Shown piece by piece: positions 52,614-61,249 of a DNA stretch of 64,000 nt. Every line of letters begins with the position of its first letter. Positions within the stretch are counted from its first letter, which is position 1. The stretch comes from VXPQ01 sp965116435 (lineage in GTDB: Bacteria; Bacteroidota; Rhodothermia; Rhodothermales; VXPQ01): contig OZ220686.1 in NCBI GenBank assembly GCA_965116435.1, positions 1,674,001-1,738,000 of the forward strand, read 5' to 3'. The notes under the pieces were generated by a model. That model worked only from the letters and a program-made list of their open reading frames with translations. It was not told the origin of the DNA and searched no databases. Position numbers and translations under genes: made by a program.

Positions 52614-53879
52614 TTAGAGTTCGTCAAACCAGCTCTTCATTCTCGCGGCAATGCGATGGACAAGCGATTCCCGACGAGCATGATCTCCGCCGCGGGACGC
52701 AAGCCCGCCACTGAACACCGTGCCGTCGGCGGACGCAGCCTGCATCCCGTAAAACACCAGCCCAACCGCTGTGGCGTATTTGGGATCGCTGACTTCCTGC
52801 ACCATGCCGCCCGTCAGGCCCGCGGGTACGCCCACGCGAGCTTCCACGCCAAGCACATCGGCGGCCAAGTCGTCCACGCCGGGAATAAGCGACCCGCCGC
52901 CGGTAAGCACGACGCCCGCCGCCAGGTTGCTCGCATACCCGCTGCGCTTGATCTCAATGGCGGCGATTTCCAGAATCTCCTCCATCCGGGGCTGGATGAT
53001 TTGCGCAAGCGGACTGCGTCCGATGCTCTTGTCCGGGCGCCCGCCCAGCCCGGGGATCGTGATTTCCTCCTCTTCCGAGGCCATATCGATAAGGGCGACG
53101 CCGAACTGACATTTGAGTTGCTCGGCCTGATCGCGCATGACGCCAAGGCCTCGCCGGATATCGTCGGTTACGCTGTTTCCGGCAATGCCCACGACCGCGG
53201 TATGGCGGATGGTGTTGTCCTCGAACACCGCGATGTCCGTCGTGCCGCCGCCAATATCGATAAGGGCTACGCCCACCTCCTTTTCGTCCAGATGAAGCAC
53301 CGAACAGGCCGAAGCAAGCGGCTCCAGGACAATATCCTCGACCTGATAGCCCGCCTTTTCGATGCAGCGGTAGAGATTTTTGGCCGCGGACACCAGCCCG
53401 GTGATAATGTGCATGGTCCCCTCGAGGCGCACCCCGCTCATTCCCACGGGATCGGCCACGCCGTCCTGCCCGTCCACCACGAATTCCTGCGGAATAACGT
53501 GCAAAATCTCCCGGTCGGCCGGCATGGCCACATGCGTCGTGTCCTTGATGAGACGCTGCACGTCGTCCGTTACGATTTCCCGATCCCGGGGCGATATCGT
53601 GATGACGCCGCTCATGGGGAAACTTTGCACGTGGTCCCCGGCGATCCCGACGATCACGCTCCGAATCTCCACGCCGGCGGTCCGGGACGCCTCCTCAAGC
53701 GCCTGCCGAACGGCGGCGACCGTCTTGTCGATGTTGACGACGACGCCGCGATTCAGGCCCTCCGATCCGGCAACCCCAACCCCCAGAATGTTGATGCAGC
53801 CGAGATGATCGACCGCCGCAACCACGGCGCACACCTTGGTGGTGCCGATGTCTAAACCGACTACGATACGTTCATTCAT
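52614..53879 (-). CDS. ftsA: Cell-division protein FtsA
   Basis: 421 residues. Actin-like ATPase that tethers FtsZ to the membrane. VVGLDIGTTKVCAVVAAVDH (5-24), the 1C insertion domain after VIVGIAGDHVQS, the phosphate-2 motif ALIDIGGGTTDIAVFE, and adenosine-binding GVVLTGGGSLIPGVDDL are present. The C-terminus (ESLVHRIAARMKSWFDEL) is the amphipathic membrane-targeting helix. The ATG at 53879 is 32 bp after the ftsQ stop. Normal organisation for this cluster. Confidence 0.96.
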   Translation of the reverse strand: MNERIVVGLDIGTTKVCAVVAAVDHLGCINILGVGVAGSEGLNRGVVVNIDKTVAAVRQALEEASRTAGVEIRSVIVGIAGDHVQSFPMSGVITISPRDREIVTDDVQRLIKDTTHVAMPADREILHVIPQEFVVDGQDGVADPVGMSGVRLEGTMHIITGLVSAAKNLYRCIEKAGYQVEDIVLEPLASACSVLHLDEKEVGVALIDIGGGTTDIAVFEDNTIRHTAVVGIAGNSVTDDIRRGLGVMRDQAEQLKCQFGVALIDMASEEEEITIPGLGGRPDKSIGRSPLAQIIQPRMEEILEIAAIEIKRSGYASNLAAGVVLTGGGSLIPGVDDLAADVLGVEARVGVPAGLTGGMVQEVSDPKYATAVGLVFYGMQAASADGTVFSGGLASRGGDHARRESLVHRIAARMKSWFDEL

Positions 53880-53911
53880 GCTCGTTTTCGTAAGCAGCTG
53901 CTCCGTGAGAA

Positions 53912-54658
53912 TCAGCTTTCTTTGGTGACAATCTGGCCGTCGAAACGGAGATCGATGGCGGCGAACGTTTTGTCTGGACGCGGCAACACGGCTTGCGTCC
54001 AGAAGGCATGCAGTCGCCGGAATTTTTCGGCGTACCCGCGGTTTCCAAGGTGCACGGCGATGGCCTCGCGGCGCCCGGGAACCGACACATACATGGTGAT
54101 GCTTCCGGCGCTACCCACCTCAAACGAGGAAACCCGGGCATTCGGCGGCAGCCCGGACTGCGGCAACGTAGCAAGCAGTTCGCGCAGCGAGGCGCCGTCG
54201 AGCGGGCGCGTCCGATTGACGGGCAACGCCGCGCCCCAGACCAGCGGCACATCCCAGGCAACAGCGTCCGGCAAGGGCATGGCGTAGCCTTCAGCGTCCA
54301 GCCAGGCCGTCGGACGCCCATCGGGCGTAAGCGCCAGCGCCACGGGAAGCCGCTCCCGGACAGCAATGCGGACCACGCCGGAAGGAAGCCTCCGCACGGC
54401 GCCCGTTTGCACCCAGGGGTGCCGCACCGCGCGGTCGGCGATCAGCAGCGGATCCACGTCCAGCACCCGCATCCTGGCGTCCACGGCGGCCAACGCAAGG
54501 ATCGTTTCCTCGTCGGCATACCGGGCGCCCTCGACCACCACCTCGCGAACCACCATCCCGTTCACCCAGGTCCAGCCGGCAAACGACAGCATCCCGGCGA
54601 TCGTTACGACCGCCGTCCACGTGGCTATGCGCGTCAGAATTTTTTTCGTGGTGCCCAT
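53912..54658 (-). CDS. ftsQ: Cell-division protein FtsQ/DivIB
   Basis: 248 residues. A short cytoplasmic N-terminus, one membrane helix (TAVVTIAGMLSFAGWTWVNG, about 14-33) and a periplasmic POTRA domain (MVVREVVVEGARYADEETIL) followed by the FtsQ beta domain with HPWVQTGAVRRLPSGVVRIA and RERLPVALAL. It connects FtsL/FtsB to the division ring. Lies between murC (15 bp) and ftsA (32 bp), same strand. Shorter than proteobacterial FtsQ, as usual in Bacteroidota. Confidence 0.88.
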   Translation of the reverse strand: MGTTKKILTRIATWTAVVTIAGMLSFAGWTWVNGMVVREVVVEGARYADEETILALAAVDARMRVLDVDPLLIADRAVRHPWVQTGAVRRLPSGVVRIAVRERLPVALALTPDGRPTAWLDAEGYAMPLPDAVAWDVPLVWGAALPVNRTRPLDGASLRELLATLPQSGLPPNARVSSFEVGSAGSITMYVSVPGRREAIAVHLGNRGYAEKFRRLHAFWTQAVLPRPDKTFAAIDLRFDGQIVTKES

Positions 54659-54673
54659 CTTGTTTCTGCCCCC

Positions 54674-56074
54674 TTACCGTTGTTCGAGCGCGGCAAGCAG
54701 CGCTCCGCCGCAACGCCATATATCCCCGGCGCCCATGCTCACCACCACATCGCCCTCCCGCACCTTGTCGGCGAGAAAGCCTGCCACGTCTTTCCTGTCG
54801 GCGACGTAATGCACATGCCGGTGTCCGTATTGTCTGGCCAGATTCGCCAGCGCCCCGCCATGGACGCCGTCGAGGGGCGCCTCCCGCGCCGCATACACAT
54901 CGGTAAGCACCAGGACGTCCGCGTTGAAGAACGCCTTGGCGAAATCGTCCATGAAATCGCGCGTACGCGTGTAGAGATGCGGCTGAAACACCGCAATAAT
55001 CCGTTTGTCGGGCCACATCTCGTGCGCGGTTTCGAGGGTTGCCACGATTTCGGTCGGGTGGTGGGCGTAATCGTCCACGACCAGCACGCCCGCCGCCTCG
55101 CCCCTTGTCTGAAAACGCCGCTGCACCCCTGTGAACCGGCCAATGCCTGCCCGTATTTTTTCAAATGCGATCTCCATTTCGACCCCGACCGCCACGGCGG
55201 CCAGCGCATTGCGCACATTGTACCGACCCGGAGCATGCAGCGTAATGTCGCCGAGGCTCTCGTCGCGGCGCAGCACATGAAACCGGGTGACCGGGCCTTC
55301 CCGCCAGACCTTGTCGGCGCGTATCTCCGCCTGCCTCGACATCCCGTACGTAATGATCCGCCGGTCTATCCGGTTCACAATTTCCTGCACGACCGGATCG
55401 TCGAGACAAAGCACGGCGGCCCCGAAAAACGGCACGCTGTTCGCAAATTGCGTGAAGGCCTGCTTGATGTCGTCCAGGTCGCGGTACGTATCGAGGTGCT
55501 CTTCCTCGATGTTCGTAATGACGGCCAGCGAAGGAGTAAGCCGCAGAAACGTGCGGTCGTATTCGTCGGCCTCGATCACGATGACATTGCCTTCGCCCGC
55601 CACCGCATTCGACCCGAAAACCGCCACCTTGCCCCCCACGATGATGGTGGGATCGTAGCCGCCTTCGGAAACGACCAGCCCAACCATAGACGTGGTCGTG
55701 GTTTTGCCGTGCGTACCCGAAATGCCCACGCCGAACTGCATGCGCATCAATTCTCCAAGCATCGCCGACCGGGGAATGACGGGAATGCGTAGCCGCTCCG
55801 CTTCCACGGTTTCCGGATTGTCCCGCCGGGACACCGCAGAGGAATACACCACCACATCGGTGTCCAGCACGTTTTCGGCGGCATGGCCCTCGCGCACGAC
55901 CGCGCCAAGCGACGTCAACCGCTCCGTCGCTTCGGAGCATTGCAGGTCCGAGCCGGTCACCTGATAGCCCCGGTTGAGCAACACCTCTGCGATAGAGCTC
56001 ATGCCGACGCCGCCGATGCCCACCATGTGGACTCGCCGGATGCGGCCAAGCGTCGGTTGTTCTTTGCTTTTCAT
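54674..56074 (-). CDS. murC: UDP-N-acetylmuramate-L-alanine ligase
   Basis: 466 residues from the ATG at 56074, preferred because it gives MKSKEQPTLGRIRRVHMVGI, with the UDP-binding Rossmann GIGGVGMSSIAE near 19-30. ATP loop GISGTHGKTTTTSMV, VIEADEYDRTFL, NIEEEHLDTY, FTGVQRRFQ and DDYAHHPTEI are all MurC motifs. First amino-acid step of muropeptide synthesis. The start overlaps nothing; the murG stop is 4 bp upstream. Part of the uninterrupted wall-precursor cluster. Confidence 0.96.
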   Translation of the reverse strand: MKSKEQPTLGRIRRVHMVGIGGVGMSSIAEVLLNRGYQVTGSDLQCSEATERLTSLGAVVREGHAAENVLDTDVVVYSSAVSRRDNPETVEAERLRIPVIPRSAMLGELMRMQFGVGISGTHGKTTTTSMVGLVVSEGGYDPTIIVGGKVAVFGSNAVAGEGNVIVIEADEYDRTFLRLTPSLAVITNIEEEHLDTYRDLDDIKQAFTQFANSVPFFGAAVLCLDDPVVQEIVNRIDRRIITYGMSRQAEIRADKVWREGPVTRFHVLRRDESLGDITLHAPGRYNVRNALAAVAVGVEMEIAFEKIRAGIGRFTGVQRRFQTRGEAAGVLVVDDYAHHPTEIVATLETAHEMWPDKRIIAVFQPHLYTRTRDFMDDFAKAFFNADVLVLTDVYAAREAPLDGVHGGALANLARQYGHRHVHYVADRKDVAGFLADKVREGDVVVSMGAGDIWRCGGALLAALEQR

Positions 56075-56078
56075 CGTT

Positions 56079-57239
56079 TTAATCCTGCCTGGAGCGCCCG
56101 CCGGGCGCCGAAGGAGCGTGGGCGCCCTCGCGCGCGGGGGACGCAAAACCCGCCAGACGCAGCACATCGGCGGCAATCTGGTCGGCCGCGGCGGGGCGGG
56201 CCAGCGCACGCGCCGCCTTCGCCATATCCCGAAGCATTTCGGGACGCGCGCGCACGCGGGCTATCGCCTCCGGCAACGCCCGATCCATCTTCGACTCGGG
56301 GATCATCTCCGCCGCGCCGCCCGCGACCATGCTCCGGGCGTTATGGGTCTGGTGGTCTTCCGTCACATTCGGGGAAGGGATCAGCATGGAGGGCGTACCG
56401 CTGATCGCCAGCTCGCTGCATGTGAGCGCGCCGCTGCGACAGACGACCAGGTCGGCGGCGGCGTAGGCCTCGTCCATCCGATCCACATATTCCATCAAAT
56501 GCAATCGCGGGCGCTCCGGGACGCGCCGGCGCATTTCGTCGAAATACCGCCGTCCGCTTTGCCAAAGGACATGCACGGACTCGTCGCGCAACAACGCGTC
56601 GATATGGCGGACCATAGCCTCGTTGATAGCCCGACTGCCCAGCGAACCCCCGAATACGGCGATCACGAAGGCGTCGGCGGGCAAGCCATAGCGCTGCCGG
56701 GCGCCTGCCGGATCCGTTTCGGCAAGTTCCTTGCGCACGGGATTGCCGCTGCACACGCACCGATCGGACGGGAAATGCTCCCGCGCCGCCTCAAACGCCA
56801 CATGGATGCGGGCCGCGCGCTTGCCGAGAAGCCGGTTGGTGAGCCCCGGCCAGGCGTTCTGCTCCTGCACCAGAATCGGTTTGCCGATCAGGGTCGCCGC
56901 AAGCAACACCGGGCCGCTCACATATCCGCCGGTGCCTACGGCGACGTCCGGGTCGAACCGCCGCACCAGCGCATAACTTTCGGCCAGGGAGCGCGTCAAC
57001 TTGAACGGGAGCGCAAGGTTGCGATGCAGCCGGGCGCGATCCAGACCAACCGCCGAGACAGGATGCATCTCGTACCCGGCTTTGGGCACCGCCTTCCACT
57101 CCATGCGATTGCGCGTTCCGGCAAATTGAATCTGCGCCTGGGGCATCCGCTGCCGCAGGGCGTCTGCTATGGCGATCGCAGGATACACATGGCCCCCCGT
57201 GCCGCCTGCCGCAAACAATATGTGAGGCACAGCGCTCAT
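56079..57239 (-). CDS. murG: MurG: lipid II-forming GlcNAc transferase
   Basis: 386 residues from the ATG at 57239; an ATG four codons earlier (57251) is possible. GT-B glycosyltransferase that adds GlcNAc to lipid I on the inner face of the membrane. HILFAAGGTGGHVYPAIA (acceptor loop), VAVGTGGYVSGP, QEQNAWPGLTNRLLG, VFGGSLGSRAINE, and the donor motif CRSGALTCSEL are present. The C-terminus is a Pro/Gly-rich tail (GAHAPSAPGGRSRQD). Separated from ftsW by a 261-bp gap, unusual in this otherwise tight cluster. Confidence 0.95.
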   Translation of the reverse strand: MSAVPHILFAAGGTGGHVYPAIAIADALRQRMPQAQIQFAGTRNRMEWKAVPKAGYEMHPVSAVGLDRARLHRNLALPFKLTRSLAESYALVRRFDPDVAVGTGGYVSGPVLLAATLIGKPILVQEQNAWPGLTNRLLGKRAARIHVAFEAAREHFPSDRCVCSGNPVRKELAETDPAGARQRYGLPADAFVIAVFGGSLGSRAINEAMVRHIDALLRDESVHVLWQSGRRYFDEMRRRVPERPRLHLMEYVDRMDEAYAAADLVVCRSGALTCSELAISGTPSMLIPSPNVTEDHQTHNARSMVAGGAAEMIPESKMDRALPEAIARVRARPEMLRDMAKAARALARPAAADQIAADVLRLAGFASPAREGAHAPSAPGGRSRQD

Positions 57240-57500
57240 CGTTCGACGCATTGCCTCGAGGATGCTCTGATTAAGTCCGCAAAGATCAGAGGCAGCGAGG
57301 AGTGGGCTGGCAAGGAATGACGAAGCAGCGTGGCAGGCCCCACGTAATGAGGAATGACGCAGCCAGCGCGCTCCTCGATGCCTCCCGAAGGGCGCTTCAC
57401 GACTACGATTCTGTGAATCGTCGTGTTTTCTGCTGATTTTAACGATGGAATCATGGCGCCTGTGCTTGCGTATGTGAAGCGCTGATCGCAGTGGATTTGA
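57240..57500. other. Gap between ftsW and murG
   Basis: 261 bp in an otherwise compact operon. It contains a bulged inverted repeat, CACGACTACGATTC (57398-57411) and GAATCGTCGTG (57415-57425), and a doubled GGAATGACG element at about 57316 and 57349. A separate murG promoter could lie here; no clear boxes were found. Confidence 0.4.
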
Positions 57501-58652
57501 TCAGTGCATCCTCGAAATATTAAGTAAGATGCCGAACATCATGCCGGTCGCGGCCATTGAGGTCCCGCCGTATGAAACGAACGGCATGGGAAGCCCGGTA
57601 ACCGGAAGCAATCCGCACGCCACGGCGGCATGCACGAACGCATACAACGCCACGCTCGTGGTAAGCCCCACGCCCAGGAACAGCCCGAGGGGGTCCGGCG
57701 CCGGACGGGCAATCCGCAAAAAACCCCGAAACAACAGGATCAAAAAGGCGGCAAGCAACCCCATGGCGCCCAACAGCCCGTATTCCTCCGCGACAATGGC
57801 GAAAATAAAATCGTTGTATGGGGCAGGAAGAAAATCCCGTTGCGTACTTTTGCCCGGACCTACGCCGGTGAACCCGCCCAGGGCGAACGCGATGCGGGCC
57901 TGCCGGGCCTGATACCCTTCCCCCTGATCGTCGAGCGCCTCCTCGGTCCCGGCCTGGGGAAACAGGTCCATGCCAAGGTACGACTCAAGCCGCGCGGCCC
58001 GATTCGGGGAGGCAAGCACCAGCAGCAAGGCCAGCGCCGCGCCCACCCCGGAAAGCCCGGCGAGATGCAACACGCGAACGCGCGCCACAAAACACATCAG
58101 CAGGGTCGTCGCCAGCAGCATCAACGCCGAGGACAGGTCCTCCATCCCGATGAGCACACAGGTGGTCAGGATCCACACCATCAACGGCAAAAACGAGCGC
58201 GTAAAACTCGTTATATATACCTGCTTCTTCGTCAACAGGACGGCGACATACAGAACAAGCGCTACGCGAGCCAGGTCCGAGGGCTGGAACCCGACCGGCC
58301 CGATGCGCAGCCACCGAGTGGCGCCGCCCCACGTAATGCCCGCTACGTGCACGAACACCAGCAAACCCAGCGACACAATCAACGCGATCCGGCTGAACCG
58401 CGCCAGTTTCCGGTAATCAATCGCGCTACACGCAAGCATGGCGGCAAACGCCACGCCGACGCGCACCAGGTGGCGCACCAGAAAACGTTCCGTATCCCCC
58501 CCGGCGCTCGTCTCGGCAAGAAACGAGATCGCACTATACACGGCCACCACGCCGAACACCGCCAGCACCAGCACGGCCCACAAGACATATCTGTCGATGG
58601 GGCGAGACGGGCGGGATTCGGACGCCGACAATACGGTAGCGGTAGCAGCCAT
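57501..58652 (-). CDS. ftsW: FtsW: septal peptidoglycan polymerase of the SEDS family
   Basis: 383 residues with about ten membrane helices. SEDS glycosyltransferase that polymerises lipid II with FtsI. LAGITWGGATRWLRIGPVGF (with the conserved W-RW), QPSDLARVALVLYVA, LSSALMLLATTLLMC, the extracellular loop GEGYQARQARIAFALGGFTG, STQRDFLPAPYNDFIFAIVAEEYG with the catalytic-loop acidic residue, and FVSYGGTSMAATGMMFGIL are hallmarks. The stop codon is 1 bp from the murD region's end: ftsW starts at 58652 and murD ends at 58654. Confidence 0.94.
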   Translation of the reverse strand: MAATATVLSASESRPSRPIDRYVLWAVLVLAVFGVVAVYSAISFLAETSAGGDTERFLVRHLVRVGVAFAAMLACSAIDYRKLARFSRIALIVSLGLLVFVHVAGITWGGATRWLRIGPVGFQPSDLARVALVLYVAVLLTKKQVYITSFTRSFLPLMVWILTTCVLIGMEDLSSALMLLATTLLMCFVARVRVLHLAGLSGVGAALALLLVLASPNRAARLESYLGMDLFPQAGTEEALDDQGEGYQARQARIAFALGGFTGVGPGKSTQRDFLPAPYNDFIFAIVAEEYGLLGAMGLLAAFLILLFRGFLRIARPAPDPLGLFLGVGLTTSVALYAFVHAAVACGLLPVTGLPMPFVSYGGTSMAATGMMFGILLNISRMH

Positions 58653-58653
58653 C

Positions 58654-60021
58654 CTACAATGCGTTTACAAGGTTTTTGAAGACGTCGCCGCGCTCTTCGT
58701 AATTACGAAACATGTCGAACGAGGCGCACGCCGGACTCAGCAGCACCACATCCCCGACTTCAGCGGAAAGCCGGGCCCGCCGCACCGCCTCCTCGAACGA
58801 ACCAGCCACGATAGCATGGCCGGCTTCCGGACCCAGTTCCTCCATCACCTTACCGGCGGCCTCTCCCACGGCAATCACGGCCCGCACTTTTTGCTTCACC
58901 AACGGCTTGAGCGGCCCGTAATCGTTCCCTTTGTCCCGTCCGCCCGCAATCAGCACCACCGGGACGTCCATGCTTTCCAGTGCGTACCGAACAGCATGCA
59001 CATTGGTCGCCTTCGAGTCGTTCACGTATCGGACGCCGGCGTCCTCCCGCACCAGCTCCATCCGGTGCGGAACGCCCACGAAGGTCCGCAACCCTTCGCG
59101 CAGGGCAGCGGGAGACAGCCCCGCTACGCGCGCCGCTACCGTCGCCGCCAATGCATTGTGCAAATTATGCGGCCCTGTCAACGCCAGTTCATCCGATCGC
59201 ATAAGGGGTTCCTCTTCGGTTATGCGTAACACGATCTCCCCGTCTTGCGCACATGCGCCCGCCTCCACGGCGCCCATCCGGCTGTATTCCAGCAGGACAG
59301 GCCCATTTTTCCGACCCGCGCGAAGCCTCGAAACCCGTTCCCGCACGTCCCGGTCGTCCCGGTTGTAAACGAACCAGTCCCGTTTGTCCTGATTCTCCGC
59401 CATGCGAAATTTGCTTCGCGCATAGGCGGCGAAATTTTGATCGTACCGGTCCATGTGGTCCGGCGCAAGGTTCAGCATCACGGCGATCCAGGGGCGAAAC
59501 GTTGCAATATGGTCGAGCTGGAAGCTGGATACCTCCAGCACCACCAGGTCGCAAGGGCGCGCAGCCTCCGCAAAATTCGAGAACGGATAGCCGGTATTGC
59601 CCCCGACAAAGACGTTCCTCCCGGCCTGCCGAAACAAGTGCCCAAGCAACCGAACCGTCGTGGTCTTGCCATTCGTGCCCGTGACGGCAAGCACGGGCGC
59701 CCGGCAAAACCAGGAAGCGACCTCTATTTCCGAATACACGGGCAGCCCTTCGGCGAAGGCCTGTTGCAAAAGCGGGATTGAGGACGGCACGCCGGGACTC
59801 GGCACCAGAAAATCCGCCTGGGCCGCCCGGTCGGAATGCGCGCCGGCTTCGAACGCAATCCCCTCCGCGTGCAACGCGCTCCGAAAAACCGGTTCGATCG
59901 GGCCGGAATCCGTCACGAACACCTGGGCGCCATGCGCATGCAACCGGCGCGCCGCGGCCACGCCGGAGCGCGCGGCGCCGACCACCGTTACGTTCTTTCC
60001 GCGCAGATTGCCAGGGATCAT
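58654..60021 (-). CDS. murD: UDP-N-acetylmuramoyl-L-alanine-D-glutamate ligase
   Basis: 455 residues. Adds D-Glu to UDP-MurNAc-L-Ala. GKNVTVVGAARSGVAAARRL UDP-binding loop (8-27), ATP loop VLAVTGTNGKTTTVRLLGHL, LVLEVSSFQLDH, LNLAPDHMDRY, and the C-terminal YVNDSKATNVHA and IAGGRDKGNDY motifs, plus LLSPACASFDMFRNYEERG. All match MurD. Two base pairs from ftsW and 35 bp after mraY on the same strand. Confidence 0.95.
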   Translation of the reverse strand: MIPGNLRGKNVTVVGAARSGVAAARRLHAHGAQVFVTDSGPIEPVFRSALHAEGIAFEAGAHSDRAAQADFLVPSPGVPSSIPLLQQAFAEGLPVYSEIEVASWFCRAPVLAVTGTNGKTTTVRLLGHLFRQAGRNVFVGGNTGYPFSNFAEAARPCDLVVLEVSSFQLDHIATFRPWIAVMLNLAPDHMDRYDQNFAAYARSKFRMAENQDKRDWFVYNRDDRDVRERVSRLRAGRKNGPVLLEYSRMGAVEAGACAQDGEIVLRITEEEPLMRSDELALTGPHNLHNALAATVAARVAGLSPAALREGLRTFVGVPHRMELVREDAGVRYVNDSKATNVHAVRYALESMDVPVVLIAGGRDKGNDYGPLKPLVKQKVRAVIAVGEAAGKVMEELGPEAGHAIVAGSFEEAVRRARLSAEVGDVVLLSPACASFDMFRNYEERGDVFKNLVNAL

Positions 60022-60056
60022 ATGTCTTTTGCGAAAAAATGCAGGATCGCATAGGT

Positions 60057-61214
60057 TTACCGGATGCGGAGCGCCAGCAGCGTCGCCGCCACGGTGACCG
60101 CTGTGATTATCCAGAAGCGCGTCACAATCTTGGCCTCGTGCGTGCCGTACGCCTCGAAATGATGATGGATGGGGGCCATGCGGAATACGCGCTTACCCTC
60201 GCCCGTTCGCCGCCGCGTCCACTTGAACCAGGTCGTTTGTATGATCACGGACAGGGTTTCCATGAAATACACCGCCCCAAGCAACGGGAGCAAGAGTTCC
60301 ATGCGGATCATCAGCGCAAGGGACGCCACGGCGGCGCCCAGCGCCAACGATCCCGTATCGCCCATGAATACGGTGGCCGGATACCCGTTGAACCACAAAA
60401 ATCCGAAACACGCCGCCGACATCGCCGCCGCGAACACCGTGAGTTCCCCGGCCCCGGGCAGATAAAACACATCCAGAAATTCCGCGAATTCCACATTTCC
60501 CGAGATGTAGCACAGCGCCACGAGGCCCACGCCCACGAATGCGGTAACGCCTGTGGCCAACCCGTCGAGTCCATCCGTCAGATTCACCGCATTCGAGACC
60601 GCCGTCATAATGAAAATCGCGACCGGAATGTACACGAGCGGACCCAGATCGACGCCCCCGAACAACGGACCCAGCAGGTCGTAGTCGATCATTTTGTCCT
60701 TCAGAAAGGGGACATACGCAATCGCGCTGTACGCCTCGAAGGCAGGATGGAAACACAGCGCGGCCCCAAGCAGCAGTCCGATGGAAATTTGCCCCGCCAG
60801 TTTAACTTTCGGCGCCAGGCCCCGCTTGTCCTTCCGGAACGTCTTGATATAATCGTCCATGAATCCGAACACGCCCATCCAGGCCATCGCCAGCATGGCC
60901 AGCCACACATACGGCTCGGCGATGGCGCCCCACAGGAAGGTCGCAACGAGAATCGACAACAGGATCACGATCCCGCCCATGGTGGGCGTGCCTGCCTTGT
61001 GCGCATGACTCACTACGCCCGCTTCCACGCCTTCCCGAACGGATTCGCCCATCTGCCGCGCGCTCAACATATTGATGATGCGGCGCCCTATGAACAGGGA
61101 AATGCATAGCGCCGTTATCGCGCCCAGCGTAGCCCGGACGGTGATGAACCGGATCACCTGAAACCCGGGGGGCTGGTAGAGTTGCTCCAGATAGTCGATC
61201 AGGTAATAAAGCAT
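60057..61214 (-). CDS. mraY: MraY: phospho-MurNAc-pentapeptide translocase
   Basis: 385 residues from the ATG at 61214 (MLYYLIDYLEQLYQPPGFQV). Multi-pass enzyme forming lipid I from UDP-MurNAc-pentapeptide and undecaprenyl phosphate. SHAHKAGTPTMGGIVILLSI, FGFMDDYIKTFRKDKRGLAP with the catalytic DD, NAVNLTDGLDGLA with the third Asp, FNGYPATVFMGDTGSLALGA and APIHHHFEAYG are all diagnostic. A longer open frame extends into murE but is out of family. murE ends 35 bp upstream. Confidence 0.96.
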   Translation of the reverse strand: MLYYLIDYLEQLYQPPGFQVIRFITVRATLGAITALCISLFIGRRIINMLSARQMGESVREGVEAGVVSHAHKAGTPTMGGIVILLSILVATFLWGAIAEPYVWLAMLAMAWMGVFGFMDDYIKTFRKDKRGLAPKVKLAGQISIGLLLGAALCFHPAFEAYSAIAYVPFLKDKMIDYDLLGPLFGGVDLGPLVYIPVAIFIMTAVSNAVNLTDGLDGLATGVTAFVGVGLVALCYISGNVEFAEFLDVFYLPGAGELTVFAAAMSAACFGFLWFNGYPATVFMGDTGSLALGAAVASLALMIRMELLLPLLGAVYFMETLSVIIQTTWFKWTRRRTGEGKRVFRMAPIHHHFEAYGTHEAKIVTRFWIITAVTVAATLLALRIR

Positions 61215-61249
61215 AAGAACGCTTGGTCGTAAAAAATCGGCATAGCCGG

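Noticed and set aside
57398..57425. Intrinsic terminator between ftsW and murG
   Set aside because: The hairpin is bulged and the T-run follows it only on the plus strand, opposite to the direction of the genes.
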